Source of the DNA: Paraburkholderia sp.
GTDB taxonomy: Bacteria > Pseudomonadota > Gammaproteobacteria > Burkholderiales > Burkholderiaceae
NCBI RefSeq assembly: GCF_028283785.1
Contig: NZ_JAPWKB010000012.1
Location: 395,501 to 459,500, forward strand
Reading direction: 5' to 3'
Length of the DNA: 64,000 bases
Each line of letters starts with the position of its first letter. Positions within the stretch are counted from its first letter, which is position 1. Below the pieces are notes generated by a model. That model was not told the DNA's origin. It worked only from the letters and a program-made list of their open reading frames with translations, and did not search any database. The translations under genes and the position numbers were made by a program. Of this stretch, positions 17,716-26,865 are shown piece after piece.

Positions 17716-19260
17716 TCATAGTGGGCGACGGGCCGAGTCGACCGCAGATCTAGATGCCAAGGGGGCCTTGACCGCATGACGCATCTCCCCACCGCCGATG
17801 TCAAGCATCGGAGCATAGCTTTGAGCTTCCAGCAATGGACCGAACGAGATGTCAATAATGCTGCGCCCGATCATCCGCCCCACGGCAGCGTCAATGATAT
17901 CGACTGAGCAGTTGTGAGAGGGGCGGTTGCGGAATAGGTCTACGTTCTGCTCCGTAAGATGCGCGACGTGCCCCAATTGTTCGCTTACGAGTTCTCCAAA
18001 GTGATTGCAATAATTCCGGACGAAGCGAACCGCTTCCTTTCGCAGACGCGAGCCGCCCGCGTCGTTATGGTCAGACGATGCCCTAGGTGGGAAGCACTTT
18101 TGCAGGATCCTGAGAAGCTCACCAAGCGTCAGGGTGCGCCATCCCTCGGATTCAGCAAGCCGATTGACAAACACGGCTTCACGCTTACGGACACGCTCCG
18201 TCAGGTTCCGCCGGTCCCATTCGATCCAGTCCGGATGCGACTGAAAAAGCGAGCAAAGCTCCTTGGCAAGAGAGCGCTTGAGAATAGATTCGATCAACCG
18301 CCACCATTGCGCCAGCGCCATCGAGAAATCAGCAGTCGGGGTGTTGAACATGGCCCATTCCCCATTGCGAAGCAGGAACTGCTCCTCCGGTTCGAGCGCG
18401 TCGTGCCAGAAGTACCGCAGTTTGAGTACCACCGGATCGAACCACAAGGAACTGACGGCATTTGTACGGGCAGCGATGCCGGACGGCGTGAAGCGGTGCT
18501 GCAATATTTGCGAGAGTTGGGGGTGTCCGAGCGCGGGTGCCAGACGCATCAGGATCGCGTGCAGTTCAGAAGGAGCAATGGCGAGCGTGCGCTTCAGCAC
18601 CGATTCTGAGGCGGCATCCTCACCAAGCGCCCAGTGAATGGCGATCTTCGCTCCGAGAGCCTTTTTCAAGAATCCGGCGCGGTGCGTGCTTAGCCTAATG
18701 TGACGCAGCAAGATGTTGGCCCAGTCCACCCAAAGGGTAGGCGGTGCGTTAAGCCCGGCGAGCAGGCGTGCGAGCCGGTCGACGTCGCTCAACACGACAT
18801 ACACGTTGGGATAGCCCAATGCAATATTCACGAGTTTCAGCGAAGTCACTTCATCTTTAAGTTGGCTCAAGGCGAACTCTGCCAACTCTAGAGCCGCGGT
18901 AGGGTGCCACATCCGCAAACCGGCTTTGGTGCTCGCTGAAGTCAAGAGTAGGTTGATCCCTTCAGCAACCTCTTGGGTTCTGCCGGCACTTATTTCAAGC
19001 ACGAGACGCTCTGCCAGATATTCCTTGTTGGAAAAGAGCGCGATCGGAATCGCGTCGCGCGTCGCGGCAATGGCCCTTTTGCGATGCAGCCCACCGAGAT
19101 AGACGCGCGACAGCCATGCGATATGCCGAACCCGAGTCGGACTCTCGCGATACGCGCCTTCCAGGGTCTCGCAATAGCGCAAGCAGCCTTCGAAATAGCC
19201 CCATTGGAAACAAGTCACCGCGTTGTCGATCAGCTTGCTAGTTTTCGAATGGATTTGCAT
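17716..19260 (-). CDS. Large protein of unknown function with HEPN-like C-terminal motif
   Basis: A 514-residue protein I do not recognise. The N-terminal half is helical and repeat-like (GYFEGCLRYCETLEGAYRE, KAGLRMWHPTAALELAEFALSQLKDE), suggesting TPR-type repeats. Near the C-terminus residues 415-420 read RNYCNH, which fits the R-x4-6-H signature of HEPN ribonucleases, inside a helical context (KEAVRFVRNYCNHFGELVSEQL). The gene stands alone on the minus strand. A toxin or defence role is a guess from the motif and location. ATG at 19260 is used; no clear ribosome site. Confidence 0.6.
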   Translation of the reverse strand: MQIHSKTSKLIDNAVTCFQWGYFEGCLRYCETLEGAYRESPTRVRHIAWLSRVYLGGLHRKRAIAATRDAIPIALFSNKEYLAERLVLEISAGRTQEVAEGINLLLTSASTKAGLRMWHPTAALELAEFALSQLKDEVTSLKLVNIALGYPNVYVVLSDVDRLARLLAGLNAPPTLWVDWANILLRHIRLSTHRAGFLKKALGAKIAIHWALGEDAASESVLKRTLAIAPSELHAILMRLAPALGHPQLSQILQHRFTPSGIAARTNAVSSLWFDPVVLKLRYFWHDALEPEEQFLLRNGEWAMFNTPTADFSMALAQWWRLIESILKRSLAKELCSLFQSHPDWIEWDRRNLTERVRKREAVFVNRLAESEGWRTLTLGELLRILQKCFPPRASSDHNDAGGSRLRKEAVRFVRNYCNHFGELVSEQLGHVAHLTEQNVDLFRNRPSHNCSVDIIDAAVGRMIGRSIIDISFGPLLEAQSYAPMLDIGGGEMRHAVKAPLASRSAVDSARRPL

Positions 19261-19829
19261 GGGGGCTGCCCTTCACATGAGTTCGGCTCATGGAGCCAAT
19301 TCTTAGCATGGGCGGAAGTTACACGCCTCCGCCCCGACAAACTGTGCTTTCCGCCACGGTATCCCGGTGACTATGAGGAAAACAGCCTGTCGGTGACGCC
19401 CTTCGTTACGGATTGCAGCATGCAAATGAAGGAACTGGCTTGAAACGTATATGGAGGAATGGGAACAGACCGAAACGCGCCCGAAAGGTGCGCTACCGTA
19501 TATACGCCGGTTGCCTTTTGTCAGCACCATTGGATCGAACAGAAGGGGACATGGTCTACCGGTACGGCTTCGTTTCGGCAATTGACCACCCAACGTGGAA
19601 CGTGACCCGCCGGCGCGCGACCATACCAATCAGCGACAACAAATCCGTCGTTGTACGTCGATTGGCTCATAGCTTGAACTCAGTGCTTCTTACTTCGGCT
19701 CACTTACGATGGACCGCTCACGAGCCGAGATAACGGCTGACCTTTCCATCGGACATCCCCAGCGTGCTTGGGTACCGCGCCATAGCCTAGGTACAGGGCA
19801 GGCAGGACAGTTCTTATGGGCATATAGAC
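19261..19829. other. Intergenic region, nothing recognised
   Basis: About 570 bases without a convincing gene; short frames on both strands have no family features and overlap each other. No repeat or hairpin of note was seen. Confidence 0.4.
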
Positions 19830-21532
19830 ATGTCGAACGACGCGGGCCCGGAGGTGTTTGACACCAAAGCCGGCGAATACCAACTTGGTTTGTCTGCAAA
19901 TCGCTTCGATGAAAGGCAACGCAGGGAACGGATCTGTTTGCCCGAATCCGCTACCTGTTGGGACTACGCGGCGCTCATCGACGTAATCCGGAAAGATCCC
20001 GGATCTGGACAATATCGCTACACCGGAAAGACGACCGCCCAGTGGATAGCCGACCTTCGTAGTCGGCACGCCCCGGAATACGATCATTTCCGTGAGCGCT
20101 ACGAATACGTCGTGGGTCGTCAACTTGGTGTTCTAGCGCGAAGGCCTCGGGTGCCGGATAACCACTACTGCATCGAACTGGCTGTCCCTCCGCTAAAAGC
20201 CAAGTTGCCCCGGATGATTCGGGCGACGGGCCTAAGACGGGCGAGTGTCGCGCAATGGACGACAACCATCACGGCGCTCACCGGCAAGGGGCTCAAAAAA
20301 GAAGAACTTGAAACGTCTGGAATTTTGGCGCGTCTACAGAAGATGACGGAGGTCCAATCGCCTGCGCTGGATCAGGTCTTGAATATGATCGACCTGTCGC
20401 ATGTTGTACCGAAATTTGCGTCCGAATCGCGCTTTGGATTTGTTCCGAAATCTGGCTGGAAGGAAGAGTGCGTCCGTATTCCGGAGAAGGAATTCCAGCG
20501 TCGACGACTTCTCGGAGGGTACGGATATGGTGCCCGGCATCTAATTCGATACCGGCATCGCTCGCTCGGTTGGGCTGTTGTGTGTACGCGATATCGCGAT
20601 CTCGTGACTGAAGCCTCGGAATGGTGGTCGGTGCTGGATGAGCGTGGGCGCATGATCCAGCAATCCGTGCCTGGATTTTGCAGCGCCGAGGATGCAATGG
20701 CGTTTGCAGAGCTTCAAATGAGCGTCAAATTTGCCGCGTGGGGCAAGGACCAGCGAATGTCGCAGTGGGAAAGATTTTCGCTGCTGGGCGGGAAAGACTA
20801 CCAGGAGATTTTGCTTCAATGTGACGACTGGCCATACACCTACCGGCCGCGTCACTACCGCACGCGTAATGTCCTCGTCCACGTTCGTACCAGTGTGCGC
20901 TGCACTACAAATGGTCGCCGGCTACTTTCCTCGACGAAATACAAAGTGACTGGCACTCCGACCTGCACGCCGAGGCACGCTCTGCGGCGCAGGGATGTCG
21001 CCGGATGCCTACACCTCATGCTCCGTTTCGCAAGGAATGGTCGCTATTGTCAATGAAGCTGATGATTTGGTGGGCGCAGCGTCTTGGTGTTGACGGGCTG
21101 GCTTGGAGCAGCGCTGAACTGCAGGACGCTCGCTGGGGTGCTTTCGCTGTGCCTGAGATTCTCTATCGCAAGTTCCTTCCCGACGCTGCACGAGCGTTGG
21201 CGGCGACGCTATCGTGTGTCTTTGACAGTACGCTAATTCCCGTACGGAGGAACAGCCGCCGCGTCACGCTTGGCAACCACGGATGGGAAGTGCAGAACCA
21301 GCGCGGCACCCCAATCACCAAGCCGTTTCGATCACGAGCGCAGGCAGAGCGCTTCGCCGACCTCACCGGTGAATTCTCCAGTCTGGTTTTGCCTGTACTC
21401 TGGATTGATCGTTTGCGCCTGATTGACTCAATTCCTCTCTACGGAAGCGGAGAAGCTCAGGAGTGGTTCACCCGTTGTGAGCGACGATTCGAAATCAATG
21501 AAACGAAAGTACCGAGCGCCAACAGCGACTGA
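19830..21532 (+). pseudogene. Phage/plasmid polyvalent-type protein, frameshifted
   Basis: Two frames make one protein. The first (19830-21056) holds about 355 relevant residues ending RHYRTRNVLVHVRTSVR; the second frame continues at about 20896 with LHYKWSPATFLDEIQSDWH and then TPHAPFRKEWSLLSMKLMIWWAQ to a stop at 21532. The motif (F/I)xDEIQSDWHxxx..PxAPFxKxW is a hallmark of large polyvalent proteins carried by phages and conjugative elements and injected with DNA. The break near 20890-20905 fits a small deletion; a programmed shift is less likely as no slippery heptamer is seen. Start at 19830 uncertain. Confidence 0.65.
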
Positions 21533-21650
21533 ACATGCCTTGGCAAGCTCCTTCGTGGCAGAAACGGGCAGCGGTTTGCCGCCCCTTGCCTCGAAAACGC
21601 CTTGGACCTAGTCTGACTGTGACTGTCACATCGAGTCCTGACCGTTACAG

Positions 21651-22481
21651 CTAAATTAATTCGTCGAGGCCCAAGGCCTTCCATCGGGCTTCATTGTCAA
21701 TAAACTGAAGTGGGTTTCGTGCATACTCCAGCACCTCGTGCCTCTCTATGCCTACGGACGCTAAGTAAAGTTGCTCGGTTGTGAGGCGATCGTACTCGAG
21801 CGCCTCTAGTTCGCTGCGCACGAAGTCATACGCGCCGTAATCCCTCAATTTGGACGATATCTCGTTGTCCTCTAAGCAACAAACGACACAACGGTACGCA
21901 CCGACGCCGTCGACGTCGGATACGGCGAGGTGGTTTAAAGCCCGATGCAACCGATATAGGGCGACTGCCTCGGTCAAATGTCTTAACGTTAGCTCTACGC
22001 CGGATGGCGATTCGATTGCACAGAGTAAATCCACTTCGAAATCGAAAAGAGTTTGGCGAAACGTTTTTTCCTTTGTTGATTTGGCTTCGATATATCTCCA
22101 TGAAAAATCGTCTGTCCAATTGCTGTCGCGTTCGATGCGGGTGCGACAAAGTTTCCATAGAATATTTGAGTCTCGCGCGTCGCCCCAAAGTGCCCGCCAA
22201 AGATTTGCAGGACCGTCATGGTAGTATTTTTCCGCGCGCCCAAAAAGCTGTTCGAGCATACGCACTACCCCAACCGGAGGCCTTTTTATTTTTCCATCAA
22301 AGAGTTGATACCACTTATTGGAGTACTGTGTATCCGGCCAGCCCAGTCGCTCGGACCGTGCGTTCACCCATGCACCGAATTGGTTGACATTAGCGCATCT
22401 GAGAAATTGCATTAGCATCACAAGCATCGTTCTCGTGCGAACTTTTGCGATTTCAGTATCTTTGAAGGATCGGTAGTCCAT
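21651..22481 (-). CDS. Hypothetical protein (unrecognised, 276 residues)
   Basis: No known family recognised. It begins MDYRSFKDTEIAKVRTRTML and includes QFGAWVNARSERLGWPDTQYSNKWYQLFDGKIKRPP, which looks like a divergent helix-turn-helix of the phage-repressor type (N-terminal 80 residues), followed by a helical, acidic C-terminal region (SELEALEYDRLTTEQLYLASVG). It may therefore be a regulator. It is isolated, between the broken polyvalent gene and a large non-coding region that it could control. Confidence 0.55.
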   Translation of the reverse strand: MDYRSFKDTEIAKVRTRTMLVMLMQFLRCANVNQFGAWVNARSERLGWPDTQYSNKWYQLFDGKIKRPPVGVVRMLEQLFGRAEKYYHDGPANLWRALWGDARDSNILWKLCRTRIERDSNWTDDFSWRYIEAKSTKEKTFRQTLFDFEVDLLCAIESPSGVELTLRHLTEAVALYRLHRALNHLAVSDVDGVGAYRCVVCCLEDNEISSKLRDYGAYDFVRSELEALEYDRLTTEQLYLASVGIERHEVLEYARNPLQFIDNEARWKALGLDELI

Positions 22482-22638
22482 TCGACATCGCTTTCGTTTT
22501 TAGTGATGAAACAGATTTTATATTTATCTTTTAAAGATATGCAAGCCTGAGTGACGGGTCGACTGTCCTATTTGGAATGTCACGTAAAAATCTGCGATTA
22601 AGATTTTTGTTTTTACAGTCGACGATTGTGACGTCCGA

Positions 22639-23412
22639 ATTTTCACTGTGAAATTTGCGCCAGTTGATGGCCGCGGAAGCTTGTTGTCAAAGTTGGCAGC
22701 TCGAGCGTCAGATTGCGCTTGAGCACCGAATTTTCACTGGTGAAAATCAGATCTGAGCCAAGACTGAGAAGCGAGCATTGGGCTTTTCGCAGCCCGTGGT
22801 AGGCAGCTTGAGGCGGCCCGGGCGTCGTTCATGGGCGGAGCTGCAGCTGGATTGGACTGACCCGCCTTTTAGGCGATGTCCCGCTTGGCGATGCGTCGGA
22901 TTTTCACTGGTGAAAATGAATCGGTCGGCATCGAAGGTCGTGGCGCTTCGATTTTCACTGGGTGAAAATGAAGCCAGCTCAGGACCGGAAGCTGTCGAGT
23001 TAGCCGCCGGGATTTTTCAAGAATGGTGACCGAGAGCGCTCGGCGCTGCGCCACAAATCTTGAAAAATCCCTTACAAAACGAAGTGATGATTTGCACGAA
23101 ATGTGACACGGAACAGAGGCGGGGAAAGGAATTTTCGCTGCCCGTACTCGTCGGTTTGAGGCGGTCGGCTTGGTTCATGCGTCGAGTTGTGGCTGGATTA
23201 GACCTACCAGCCTTTTTGTCGACACCCGCTCGGCGATGCGTCGGATTTTCACGGGTGAAAAATCGAGTCGACTCAGGCCGGCAAACCTAGAGTCCGTGCA
23301 AGTCAGCTTAAGTCGCCGCACATTGTTCATGGACCGAGCTGTGGCGCGGTTGGATCGCGCAGACTTTTCGTCATCCTGCCGGGCGATGCCTCGAATTTTC
23401 ACTGGTGAAAAT
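22639..23412. repeat. Six palindromes ATTTTCAC-(1-3)-GTGAAAAT, centromere- or operator-like
   Basis: Copies at 22639-22657 (1-bp centre, imperfect), 22730-22747, 22900-22917, 22951-22969, 23245-23263 and 23395-23412; a half copy lies near 23127. Arms are 8 bp. Three copies sit in longer related blocks sharing GGCGATGCGTCGGATTTTC and a preceding GTTCATG...GAGCTG. The half-site TTTCAC/GTGAAA resembles chromosomal parS (TTTCACGTGAAA) with an added centre. The element encodes two ParB-like proteins, so a partition site is possible. Confidence 0.7.
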
Positions 23413-23864
23413 GAATCGGTCGGCTTCGAACGCCCTCCACGATGTGCACGCGGGCCACGTCCGTATAGCGTATGGGGACCGGATATGGCGTGATGTTAGG
23501 CCCACGGTTTCGTCAAAACAACATCTCGTTGACAACGTACCTAGTTTCGTCCCCCGGACAGGTTATGTCCTAGGCTTTTGCGTCGCCGGGGCACGTAACT
23601 CTCGCGCACAAAGCAAAACGGCCAATCAAGCGCCGTTTCTGCTGAGTGCAACGTTGCAGTTTGATTCTGGTCGAGCGGGTGGGATCTGATTCATCCATCG
23701 GTGCAAAGAAAAAGCCCCACCACGAGACACAACACGAGGCGGGGCAGCACGATCCGTGGACGTGGAGGGCAAGAGCGTGATTGCTGCGTTGCAAAAGATG
23801 ATCCCAACATCCCGATCGGAGTACGCAATCGAACGATTTCGTACGGTAGGGGATCCCAAGAGAA

Positions 23865-24009
23865 AGGTCAGTACTTTTGGGGCTTGATGGTCAGAGATTT
23901 GGTAGACCTCCACGAATATTCTGCAACTCTTTGAAACTATGCAAGAAATGCGTGACGGTCGAGACCAAAAAGGTCAAACCTTTTGGGGAATAGGTCAGCA
24001 TTTTTGGGG
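23865..24009 (+). repeat. Three direct repeats AGGTCA-N4-TTTTGGGG
   Basis: 18-bp units at 23865, 23971 and 23992; the last two are tandem with a 21-bp period. Matching core AGGTCA..A.TTTTGGGG. They lie just downstream of the gene for the minus-strand protein at 24145 and resemble protein-binding iterons; function unknown. Confidence 0.55.
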
Positions 24010-24144
24010 AAAGGCTGTCTTGCTGAGCGCAGGCCGCGAACGCGCAGAGGATATGCCTCCTATCGGTAGCCGGGGAATCTGTTTCTGGAGAACCCCCACG
24101 CCCGGCTTTGACGGGACTATCAACGGCGCGTTTTCGCCGCGCCG

Positions 24145-25032
24145 TTAGCTCTTTCTGCGTCGTCCAATGATTGTCGCATCGAGTTCAACGAAGTCACCGC
24201 TTGTCCGACCAACGGACGTTGGGACGGCAGCCTTCCATTCCTTGCGGTTCATCATCTCCGTCCCCTTCTCAAGGCATTGCGTCCCGGCTACGTTGATGTA
24301 CTCAAGCCGCCCAACGAACAGCCGCTGGCTTCTTGTAAGCAGCAATCCGGAAATTGCAGGATGCTCGAGCACAGCATCCGAAAGCACCTCGGGGGGTAAG
24401 TCGCCGCTGATTTCAATCTGGGTTTCTGACGGCTTTGTGAGGCAATGTGCCGACCCTGGCACACCAGTCGCCGCAGGCGGTTGGGGCGCGCCCGACACCA
24501 GCGGTGATTTATGCGACGGAATTAGCGTCGTCGCCACTACATTGGCTTCCGGTGGCGTGAAACTCGGACTGATCAAGGCTTCTGGCGCATTAGCCCCCGC
24601 AAAGGTATTGATAGCTGCCGCGGCCCGTTTCTCCGCTTCCGTTGCCGCAGCTGAGCGCATCGCCCCCTTTGCGGCTCGAAGCTTTTCTGTGCGGTCAACG
24701 TCCGTGGACTTTTGCCCGCCTTCGATGACCTGATCCAGTTTCCTGAGGTACTTCTGGCATTCGTCAAGCATGCCGGGAAGGCATTGGCTGTAGTAGGTCC
24801 GCACAGTCGCCAGTGCGACTGGAAAACCCGTCTGATTAAGAAGCCGGTGGATCTGCGGGAAAGACATGCCCCGCTTCCGCATGACATACAGCTTCGGCAT
24901 CACCTCCCTGAACACCGCGCGGTAACTGTATTCATCTGGATCAACTGCAACAGCGGCTACTTCGAGGCCGAGGCCGATCGCGTACCTGTCGACGAGGCCA
25001 ATTTTCTTTGCGGGCTTTGCCATGGCCGTCAT
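24145..25032 (-). CDS. Element-encoded protein with repeated KGMxFxxI DNA-binding-like domain (295 residues)
   Basis: The N-terminal 95 residues contain VMPKLYVMRKRGMSFPQIHRLLNQTG followed by VALATVRTYYSQ, a helix-turn-helix-like segment; residues 100-150 are Ala/Lys/Glu-rich and coil-like; residues 200-290 form a separate domain (SGDLPPEVLSDAVLEHPAISGLLLTRSQRLFVGRLEYINVAG). The same HTH-like segment occurs in the upstream gene, so the two are paralogues over that part. Its ATG overlaps the upstream stop by 4 bases. The pair lies beside the oriT-like region, so a plasmid mobilisation or partition accessory role is plausible but not shown. Confidence 0.65.
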   Translation of the reverse strand: MTAMAKPAKKIGLVDRYAIGLGLEVAAVAVDPDEYSYRAVFREVMPKLYVMRKRGMSFPQIHRLLNQTGFPVALATVRTYYSQCLPGMLDECQKYLRKLDQVIEGGQKSTDVDRTEKLRAAKGAMRSAAATEAEKRAAAAINTFAGANAPEALISPSFTPPEANVVATTLIPSHKSPLVSGAPQPPAATGVPGSAHCLTKPSETQIEISGDLPPEVLSDAVLEHPAISGLLLTRSQRLFVGRLEYINVAGTQCLEKGTEMMNRKEWKAAVPTSVGRTSGDFVELDATIIGRRRKS

Positions 25033-25439
25033 GGCGTTTCCCGCGGCAAGCTGCCGGGTTCCGCGGTTGAACTGGCTTCTACCCTAAGCCGGTCGAAGTT
25101 AACACGCAGATCGGTGAGGCTGATATTGACGCCACCTTGCGTGAAGATCCGCTGGATCTTCATAAAGGCCATTCCCTTCCGTCGCATTGCCTCAAGCTGC
25201 GGCATGACGGCCCGAACTGCGGCTTCGGTGGCTGCCTGCTCCGCATCATTTTTTTCGGTCTGAATCTCTGCTACTGAGGGTCCCCGCAGTTTGGTGATCT
25301 TCAGTTTCTCGTCGGCGCTGATCGTCGTCGTTGCCGGTTTGCCTTCGGTTTTTCGTTGCTGGGCATTCATCGAATGACAGTTCATTTGAATCGATGGTTT
25401 TGCAAGGGGGCGGCAGTTTGAAATGTTGACCGAAAACAT
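25029..25439 (-). CDS. Small protein sharing the KGMxFxxI domain with its neighbour
   Basis: Up to 136 residues; ATG at 25370 or 25385 may be the real start because the first 23 residues are atypical. The core AAVRAVMPQLEAMRRKGMAFMKIQRIFTQGGVNISLTDLRVNF aligns with the downstream protein over MPxL-xxMRxKGMxFxxIxRxxxxxGxxxxLxxLR. First gene of a two-gene operon reading away from the oriT-like site and mobC. Function unknown. Confidence 0.6.
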   Translation of the reverse strand: MFSVNISNCRPLAKPSIQMNCHSMNAQQRKTEGKPATTTISADEKLKITKLRGPSVAEIQTEKNDAEQAATEAAVRAVMPQLEAMRRKGMAFMKIQRIFTQGGVNISLTDLRVNFDRLRVEASSTAEPGSLPRETP

Positions 25440-25640
25440 ATCATTTACTCTTGGGATTGTCCTAAAAATAACGGTAAATGGTGTATGAAACGTCTCAATC
25501 GCGCGACACTTTTATGAAACGGCGTAGTGTTGTGATTCGAATTCGATTCGTCCGTAACTGCCCGTTGCGGATTCGACGTTATGATGACATTTCGCCGCCG
25601 AGCACCTTCATGCCACTTTCAAACCATCTCCTTCAAACCG

Positions 25641-25798
25641 CAATCAAAGCATATCGATATTTTTGATGAACTCACGGACAGGATGCCAGGTGTGGCCACA
25701 AACTGAAGTTTGCAGCCTCACCGGTGCAGCAGCTAGGTCGCTTCGCGCCCGTCTCCGCCGCACCTCCTGGGGATTCTCAGGGCTTCGCCCCGAGACCC
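25641..25798 (-). other. oriT-like region, copy 1
   Basis: On the minus strand the sequence CATCCTG (25685-25679) fits the nic core YATCCTG/Y of MOBP-type relaxases, with the predicted nick after 25679. An inverted repeat CAAACT-GA-AGTTTG is at 25699-25712, 13 bases away. A 23-bp block CTCAGGGCTTCGCCCCGAGA follows at 25776. The mobC-like gene starts 33 bases further on. The whole segment recurs in inverted, diverged form at 27531-27645. Confidence 0.7.
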
Positions 25799-25830
25799 GT
25801 AACCAAAGAAAAACCGGGACTGGAACTGCT

Positions 25831-26145
25831 ATGGGATTCAGAAAAGTCACCAACCCAAAAACATCACTTTTAAAATTCAGGGTGACCCCTCAGGAAGAAG
25901 CAGAGATATTGCATAACGTGCATATGTGTTGCACAACTATTTCGGATTATCTGCGTAAATGTGCATTGAAAAAGAGTATCGAGTCGCGATTTGATCATTA
26001 CGTTATTGGTGAATTAAGCGCGATTGCTCAAAATCTGGGCGAGTTGCGAAATGCCGTGCGCGACCGGCCGGATCTGGAATGTGAGGAAGAAATTTTTCGC
26101 CAGGCCTGCGCGGAGATAATCCGGGCTATGGAACGCCTGATCTAG
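25831..26145 (+). CDS. mobC: MobC/NikA-like relaxosome accessory protein
   Basis: A 104-residue protein that would bind oriT and help the relaxase. LLKFRVTPQEEAEILHNVHMC followed by TTISDYLRKCALKKSIESRF is the ribbon-helix-helix plus helical domain of NikA/MobC/TraJ proteins, and ELSAIAQNLGELRNAV is the MobC C-terminal signature. ATG at 25831 is chosen because similarity starts there; the frame upstream reads through the oriT-like DNA. In known systems a relaxase gene follows; here none is found, so any relaxase must be supplied in trans. Confidence 0.82.
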   Translation: MGFRKVTNPKTSLLKFRVTPQEEAEILHNVHMCCTTISDYLRKCALKKSIESRFDHYVIGELSAIAQNLGELRNAVRDRPDLECEEEIFRQACAEIIRAMERLI

Positions 26146-26204
26146 CGACCCGCTCATGTAAGGGTCGCCAGTTCGCGATCGAGCTGCGCGAGCAGCTCCC
26201 TGAC

Positions 26205-26582
26205 ATGGCCCGCAAGTCTTCTGATAAGTGTAACGTGTCACTTGTCAAGTTTGCGGATCTGACTTATCGTGTGCTGATGGCCGATTCCGATTTTTACCAT
26301 CCTGGCGAACTGGTTCGCCACCAGTGTCTGGAGCGCTTCGAGCTGAGCGTGACAGATGGTGCACGCGTGCTGGGTGTCAGCCGGCAGGCGCTGACGAACC
26401 TGATCACTGGCAAGGCCGGCATTTCACCGGAAATGGCGCTACGGCTCGATCTGGCATTCGGTGGCGGTGCAGAAACCTGGCTTCAGCGGCAACTGCTGCA
26501 TGACCTCGCGCAGGCGCGCAGGCGGCTTGCCGAACTGAATGTTGTGCCGGTTGCATCGGAGCGGCAACCGGCTCTTTTCTAG
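26205..26582 (+). CDS. HigA-type antitoxin / XRE regulator (orphan)
   Basis: Up to 125 residues; the family part starts at an in-frame ATG at 26277 (MADSDFYHPGELV). LERFELSVTDGARVLGVSRQALTNLITGKAGISPEMALRLDLAFGGGAETWLQRQ is the VapI/HigA HTH. No HigB toxin is visible upstream, although the frame before the first ATG (QFAIELREQLPD) is open. As antitoxins repress their own promoters, the AGTGTAACGTGTCACTTGTC region near 26225 may be an operator. Likely an orphan regulator on the element. Confidence 0.8.
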   Translation: MARKSSDKCNVSLVKFADLTYRVLMADSDFYHPGELVRHQCLERFELSVTDGARVLGVSRQALTNLITGKAGISPEMALRLDLAFGGGAETWLQRQLLHDLAQARRRLAELNVVPVASERQPALF

Positions 26583-26637
26583 CCTTTCTCTCATGAAGAG
26601 GGAAGGTGAGTTCGATTCAAAAATTTAGGAGCTCTAC

Positions 26638-26841
26638 ATGACATTGCCGCCAAGACTGACCCATGACCACGTGAACGGGCTGTTTGACGCCGGCCGGAAA
26701 CCGGAGGACGTGGTGATGCCCTGCGAGCAGTGCGGGGCGATGCCGGCAGTCAGGGTGAACCTGACCGGCGAGGTCAAACGGCTCTGCGCAGCGTGTAACC
26801 GCCGCTACTATGCGAGCAACTGGGAGATCTGGGCGAGCTGA
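26638..26841 (+). CDS. Small zinc-ribbon-like protein
   Basis: A 67-residue protein with two CxxC pairs (CEQCGAMPAV and CAACNRRYY), 27 residues apart, suitable for one Zn ion. A good ribosome site AGGAG stands 6 bases before the ATG. Family not recognised; small zinc-finger proteins are common accessory genes of mobile elements. Confidence 0.65.
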   Translation: MTLPPRLTHDHVNGLFDAGRKPEDVVMPCEQCGAMPAVRVNLTGEVKRLCAACNRRYYASNWEIWAS

Positions 26842-26865
26842 AGGGCGCCTGCATACGGAACGCAC

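Larger units (their letters stand above)
22482..24144. other. Large non-coding region with palindromic and direct repeats
   Basis: 1.66 kb without a supported gene, AT-rich at its left edge. It contains six ATTTTCAC-centre-GTGAAAAT palindromes (22639-23412), three degenerate repeat blocks of about 150-200 bp, and three AGGTCA...TTTTGGGG motifs (23865-24009). The small frames that cross it are consequences of the repeats. Confidence 0.7.

Noticed and set aside
22639..23412. Palindromic repeats as a CRISPR array
   Set aside because: Spacing is irregular (about 50 to 280 bases), the repeats are imperfect and no cas gene is near.
22778..23934. Several short plus-strand frames such as 22778-23029 and 23701-23934
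   Set aside because: They follow from the repeat blocks, share translated junk and lack ribosome sites or family features.
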